Source of the DNA: Leptobacterium_A meishanense
GTDB lineage: Bacteria > Bacteroidota > Bacteroidia > Flavobacteriales > Flavobacteriaceae
Assembly (NCBI RefSeq): GCF_037645805.1
Contig: NZ_JBBEXE010000006.1
Location: forward strand, 124,001 to 188,000
Direction of reading: 5' to 3'
DNA: 64,000 bases
Positions within the stretch are counted from its first letter, which is position 1, and each line of letters opens with the position of its first letter. The position numbers were made by a program, and so were the translations under genes. This document shows positions 60,945-64,000 of this stretch, in pieces. The notes under the pieces are model-generated. The model did not search any database, had not been told where the DNA came from, and worked only from the letters and a program-made list of their open reading frames with translations.

Positions 60945-61658
60945 CTATACAAATCCCTTTTTTCGAGCTTCTTCTATAAGGTCTTCATCATCACCATCGG
61001 GGACTCCAAACATTGCTTTTAATTGTAACTTCCGTTTTTCTATGGCGCTTAACGATAAATCTACATGTTTGATCAAATTCTTGGTACGCACACCTCTGGA
61101 CAAATGGTAAAGAATTTTCATGTTTTTGCTATCAACTTTATAATCATTGCTCAACTTTTGACGTATAAAATTTTTTGCTGTTGTAGTATAGTATGGCGGA
61201 TTGTGTAATATAAGGTGAAATGCCAATGTCATTTCTCTATTGTCTACGTCCCCTTTTACCAAAAGCCCCTCGGGGTTTACCCGTTGCATAATACTGTTCA
61301 ACCGTCCCGGTTCGCCATGCTGGGTAAGAACCACTATTTTTGTGTTTGGAGTGAGCTTTCTTACCAGTTCTGCCAAATCTTCACCGGTACTATACCCCTC
61401 GTATGGCTCAGAATCTCCCAGGCTTATATCTAAGAATATGAGATCGTACTCTTTCTTTTTAGCTGCTTTTTTGATCTTGCGCACAGCATCTTCAATTTCA
61501 TAAACAGTACTAATGTCCAAGGGTTTTCCAAAATTGTCTTCTTTCAAAAGTGTTGCTTTGTAACCTTCCAAGGTCATTGGATGGTCATCTACCATTAAAA
61601 TCCGGTATTTGCCTCCATCTTTGTCGGCAAACCTGCCTCCTTTAGGTTTTTCTGTCAT
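60945..61658 (-). CDS. LuxR-type DNA-binding response regulator
   Basis: 237 residues. The receiver domain (about 18-150) has the acidic pair D24/D25 (RILMVDDHP), phosphoacceptor D77 (DLIFLDISLGD) and KIVVLTQHG; the C-terminal region (about 180-237) is a LuxR-like helix-turn-helix (ILYHLSRGVRTKNLIKHVDLSLSAIEKRKLQLKAMF). The start overlaps the stop of the kinase gene by four bases, so the two form one operon. Target genes unknown; the neighbouring 50-residue lipoprotein is a candidate. Confidence 0.92.
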   Translation of the reverse strand: MTEKPKGGRFADKDGGKYRILMVDDHPMTLEGYKATLLKEDNFGKPLDISTVYEIEDAVRKIKKAAKKKEYDLIFLDISLGDSEPYEGYSTGEDLAELVRKLTPNTKIVVLTQHGEPGRLNSIMQRVNPEGLLVKGDVDNREMTLAFHLILHNPPYYTTTAKNFIRQKLSNDYKVDSKNMKILYHLSRGVRTKNLIKHVDLSLSAIEKRKLQLKAMFGVPDGDDEDLIEEARKKGFV

Positions 61659-63724
61659 AAAATAAATTTTTGTGTTAAACTATGGTTATCATTTTTTTCT
61701 AGCAGGGGGGCTGATATTTTTATGATAATTGTTGTTCCTTTTCCAATTTCAGGGAAACATTCGATGCTCCCTTCTATTTCTGCAATGCGCGATTTCATGT
61801 TCTTTATACCAATACCTTTCTTCACTTTTTCTTTATCAAAACCTTTTCCATCATCAGCAATGATTATACGTGCCCATTCTCCAATACTGTCAAAGGTAAT
61901 CGTTACACTCTTGGCTTCCGCGTATTTTACCACATTTTGCAAGGCTTCCTGTATTACCCTGTACAAGTGCATCTTGGTTTTGTAGGGTACTTCGTCCCAA
62001 TCTATCTTCTGTTGATCGTCCAATTTATAATTTATGCCCATCCCTTGCAACTGCAAATCCATCAATCCGTTTATTACATAACTGTACGCCTGCCGTTCAT
62101 CAAAAATACTTTCTTGCAGGTCATGCGAAATTTTCCGGATATCTTTAGATATTTTCTGTATTTCCGCTATAAGCACTTTTCGTTTGCTAATAGCTTCTTC
62201 ACTGGTGTCGTCATTCAGGTTGCCCAACATCATAAATATACTAAACATACGGCTTTGCACACCATCGTGCAATTCTTTGGAGATCCGCTCTTGTTCTTTC
62301 TCACGCGCTTCTTCCACACGGTCTTGCTGTGAGAGCATTAAATTGTACACCTCTTCATTGGCCTGTTGTTGCAACTGTTCAAACTCCAGTTTTTTGTTCT
62401 TAAGGCGCTGCCGTATAATAATGACCAGTAACAACCCAAGCAGTATGGCCGAAATGGCCGTGTACATATACCAGTTCATTTTCCGGGTAATGACAATGTT
62501 GAGCTTTTCCAACTTGTCCGTATCAAAACGGATACGGGCAAACTGGTTGCGTGTTTGCCGTTCTGCTTGTTGCAGGCTGTCACTTATTTGTATGTAGCGC
62601 GCCGCATATCCTTTTGCTTCATTTCCCTTGCCAAGGCGTGCCATTATTTGTAACGGTTTTAGCATATCGCCATAATTGTACACACCGGCTGCCAGGCCGT
62701 ACACCTCGTTGGCATAGTACAAGGCCATGACGGTGTCTTGCATTTTTTCGTGGTACTCTGCAAGGTGCAGTCTGCTGGACATTTTACCTCCATAATCATT
62801 TAAACTATCGCGTATCACTAAGGGCTCCATATAGGCCTCCGGCAAGCCGGTGGTATCGCCTAGCAAAAAACGTGCATGGGCTCTGTTGCTGAGTAAGCGG
62901 GCATATACCTCCGGTTGCTCTTTTCTTATAGCAGGGTAGGCCAACGCTTGGTCATAATACGTAATGGCTTCTTTGTATTGGCCCATCTGTTCGTAGGTAG
63001 TCCCTATATTATTTAAGGAGGTTATTTCCAACCAAGGGATGTCTAATTTTCTACGTAAGTTATAGGCCTCTTTATCATAATTTAACGAGGCTTCATAATT
63101 TTCCATTTCTGATGCTATAAAAGCCAAATTGTTATATGCGGAGGCGAGCATACGGATATCCTCTGTATTTTCTAAAAAGGTAATGGCTTCTACAGTAGTG
63201 GCCTCGGCCCCCACATAATCCAGCGCATTTTTTTGCACAATTCCCATGTTTAAGAGCATTTTTCCTGTATTCAGTACATCGTTCAAGCTACGGTAATGGT
63301 TCTGTGCATTGTAAAAAAAGTAGTAGGCACTGTCGTTTACATTTTTTCGTAGGCAATAGGTGCCCAGATAGCGGTTGGCCGTGGCCAAGTGCAAGGTATC
63401 CTTTTCTTTTTGTGCCAGCTCTAAGGCCTGTTGACTTTCGGCCTGGAACTGTTTTAACGAGCCTATGCGATAGTAGCACAGTGCAATTTGCAAACGTGCC
63501 TTTGCTTGTACGGAATCAGGCTGCTTGGTTGCCCAGCCCCTTCCTTTGTCAATCCATGTTGCCTTTTCTGCAACAGACAAGGTATCTTCTTTGGCATATT
63601 GCAGGTACAGTGCCAAACTGTCCTGCGCTTGTACCGTACCAGTGGCGGCAATTTCCGTCGCTTTTTTGCAGGCTGTAGCAAATAGTAATACACTAAACAC
63701 TGTTAAATAGTAGCTACTTTTCAT
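61655..63724 (-). CDS. TPR-domain sensor histidine kinase (HisKA_3 type)
   Basis: 689 residues. The N-terminus is a secretion signal ending near a cysteine (LLFATACKKA), possibly lipidated. About six to eight TPR units cover residues 60-375, then one membrane helix (about 421-442, WYMYTAISAILLGLLLVIII), a coiled coil and the HisKA_3 domain with the phosphoacceptor in RISKELHDGVQSRMFS (about H484), followed by an HATPase with DDGKGFDKEKVKKGIGIKNMKSR. The TPR part would lie in the periplasm as sensor. It forms a pair with the downstream response regulator. The gene is fairly GC-rich for this genome. Confidence 0.92.
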   Translation of the reverse strand: MKSSYYLTVFSVLLFATACKKATEIAATGTVQAQDSLALYLQYAKEDTLSVAEKATWIDKGRGWATKQPDSVQAKARLQIALCYYRIGSLKQFQAESQQALELAQKEKDTLHLATANRYLGTYCLRKNVNDSAYYFFYNAQNHYRSLNDVLNTGKMLLNMGIVQKNALDYVGAEATTVEAITFLENTEDIRMLASAYNNLAFIASEMENYEASLNYDKEAYNLRRKLDIPWLEITSLNNIGTTYEQMGQYKEAITYYDQALAYPAIRKEQPEVYARLLSNRAHARFLLGDTTGLPEAYMEPLVIRDSLNDYGGKMSSRLHLAEYHEKMQDTVMALYYANEVYGLAAGVYNYGDMLKPLQIMARLGKGNEAKGYAARYIQISDSLQQAERQTRNQFARIRFDTDKLEKLNIVITRKMNWYMYTAISAILLGLLLVIIIRQRLKNKKLEFEQLQQQANEEVYNLMLSQQDRVEEAREKEQERISKELHDGVQSRMFSIFMMLGNLNDDTSEEAISKRKVLIAEIQKISKDIRKISHDLQESIFDERQAYSYVINGLMDLQLQGMGINYKLDDQQKIDWDEVPYKTKMHLYRVIQEALQNVVKYAEAKSVTITFDSIGEWARIIIADDGKGFDKEKVKKGIGIKNMKSRIAEIEGSIECFPEIGKGTTIIIKISAPLLEKNDNHSLTQKFIL

Positions 63725-63780
63725 AAAATTTTGTTAAAAAACTGCCTAAAAATAGTAAAAATAGCCGAGCCAAGCCATAA

Positions 63781-63811
63781 AAAAAGCAGTGCCCTACAGC
63801 CGCTGCTTTTT
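63781..63811 (-). terminator. Intrinsic terminator after small lipoprotein gene
   Basis: AAAAAGCAGTG (63781-63791) pairs with CGCTGCTTTTT (63801-63811), one G-T pair on one strand, T-tract on both. It lies 24 bp past the stop of the 50-residue gene and separates it from the kinase gene. Confidence 0.75.
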
Positions 63812-63834
63812 ACTTTGATGTGACAGAATAATCC

Positions 63835-63987
63835 TTAGTCAATATCGGCAGGATCGTCTCCTTTGTTACCATTAGTCGCTGTGGTATCATACAAATCATC
63901 CTCTGTAGTGTTAGCACTACAAGAAATAGTGGCGGTAGTGCCTAAGGCCAAAATTGCAATCAGTATAATGTTTTTTAATGTTTTCAT
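63835..63987 (-). CDS. 50-residue putative lipoprotein
   Basis: A 50-codon frame on the minus strand from ATG (63985-63987) to TAA (63835-63837). The N-terminus MKTLKNIILIAILALGTTATISC is a clean lipoprotein signal with Cys23; the mature part is short, acidic and polar (SANTTEDDLYDTTATNG, ending NKGDDPADID). Such small lipoproteins are common in flavobacteria. A terminator follows, so it is a single-gene transcript upstream of and in the same direction as the TPR kinase/regulator pair. Function unknown. Confidence 0.7.
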   Translation of the reverse strand: MKTLKNIILIAILALGTTATISCSANTTEDDLYDTTATNGNKGDDPADID

Positions 63988-64000
63988 GTCTATGTAGTTT

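Noticed and set aside
60828..61022. Plus-strand ORF of 64 codons
   Set aside because: It runs through the strong terminator hairpin at 60891-60919 and into the antisense of the response-regulator gene; composition follows the AT-rich spacer.
1..64000. tRNA, rRNA or tmRNA genes
   Set aside because: No cloverleaf-compatible or rRNA-like sequence was noticed in any intergenic gap; a covariance search would be decisive.

Overview
This 64 kb window is a chromosomal segment of a low-GC member of the Bacteroidota, most likely a marine-type flavobacterium (Flavobacteriaceae). The pointers are the gene families (BT_3928-type DoxX protein, DUF1599, DUF3810, DUF4293, DUF6090, OstA-like protein, a Rho with a long N-terminal insert, a TPR histidine kinase paired with a LuxR-type regulator), occasional TTG starts, and at least fifteen intergenic copies of the Bacteroidota -7 promoter element TAnnTTTG. 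No rRNA, tRNA, CRISPR array, prophage or insertion sequence was seen. Most of the window is core metabolism, with two accessory-looking regions.

Layout. 1-3.1 kb: end of a phosphate-porin-like outer-membrane protein and a PiT phosphate transporter. 3.1-7.1 kb: a reactive-sulfur module made of a Crp/Fnr regulator, two half-size YeeE/YedE thiosulfate-type channels, a TauE/SafE exporter and a CstB-like persulfide dioxygenase/rhodanese. 7.2-12.4 kb (minus): clpS, prmA, tpiA, an ABC permease, a lipoprotein, a DoxX/MauE-like protein and a DUF1599 protein. 12.5-14.8 kb: folP, a lipoprotein and the c-di-AMP synthase cdaA. 14.8-18.5 kb: an ABC exporter, truA, a phosphodiesterase and DUF4293. 18.6-28.1 kb: rho, a nitronate-monooxygenase-like enzyme, mnmA, a triple-FAS1 lipoprotein, yidC and pyrG.

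28.1-33.6 kb is the most accessory part. It holds a family of about 110-bp REPIN-like elements (two hairpins in inverted orientation), a GIY-YIG protein, DUF3820, and a tight AT-rich three-gene cassette (Dam-type adenine methylase, four-helix membrane protein, DGQHR/DndB-like protein). A noticeably more GC-rich PLP decarboxylase gene follows. 33.7-40.7 kb: PepD, DUF3810 and two secreted amidohydrolase-fold proteins in which two of the three domains have lost metal-ligand motifs.

40.8-56.9 kb is a long plus-strand run: TrmH-type methylase, M48 protease, RelA/SpoT, Fur-like regulator, purA, OstA-like protein, aminotransferase, TPR protein, two tandem DUF368 polyprenyl-phosphate transporters, aroE, DUF349 and DUF6090. 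56.9-60.5 kb: a small helical protein, manA, bcp, queD, an alpha/beta hydrolase and idi. 60.5-64 kb: a hairpin-rich gap, a response regulator/TPR-kinase pair, and a 50-residue lipoprotein gene.

The two best candidates for something new are (i) the sulfur module, where two promoters carry matched inverted repeats at exactly the same distance from the -7 box, right beside a cysteine-bearing Crp/Fnr gene; and (ii) the methylase / membrane protein / DGQHR cassette set in GC-richer DNA and bracketed by REPIN-like repeats. Functional claims rest on motif recognition by eye; no database search was run.
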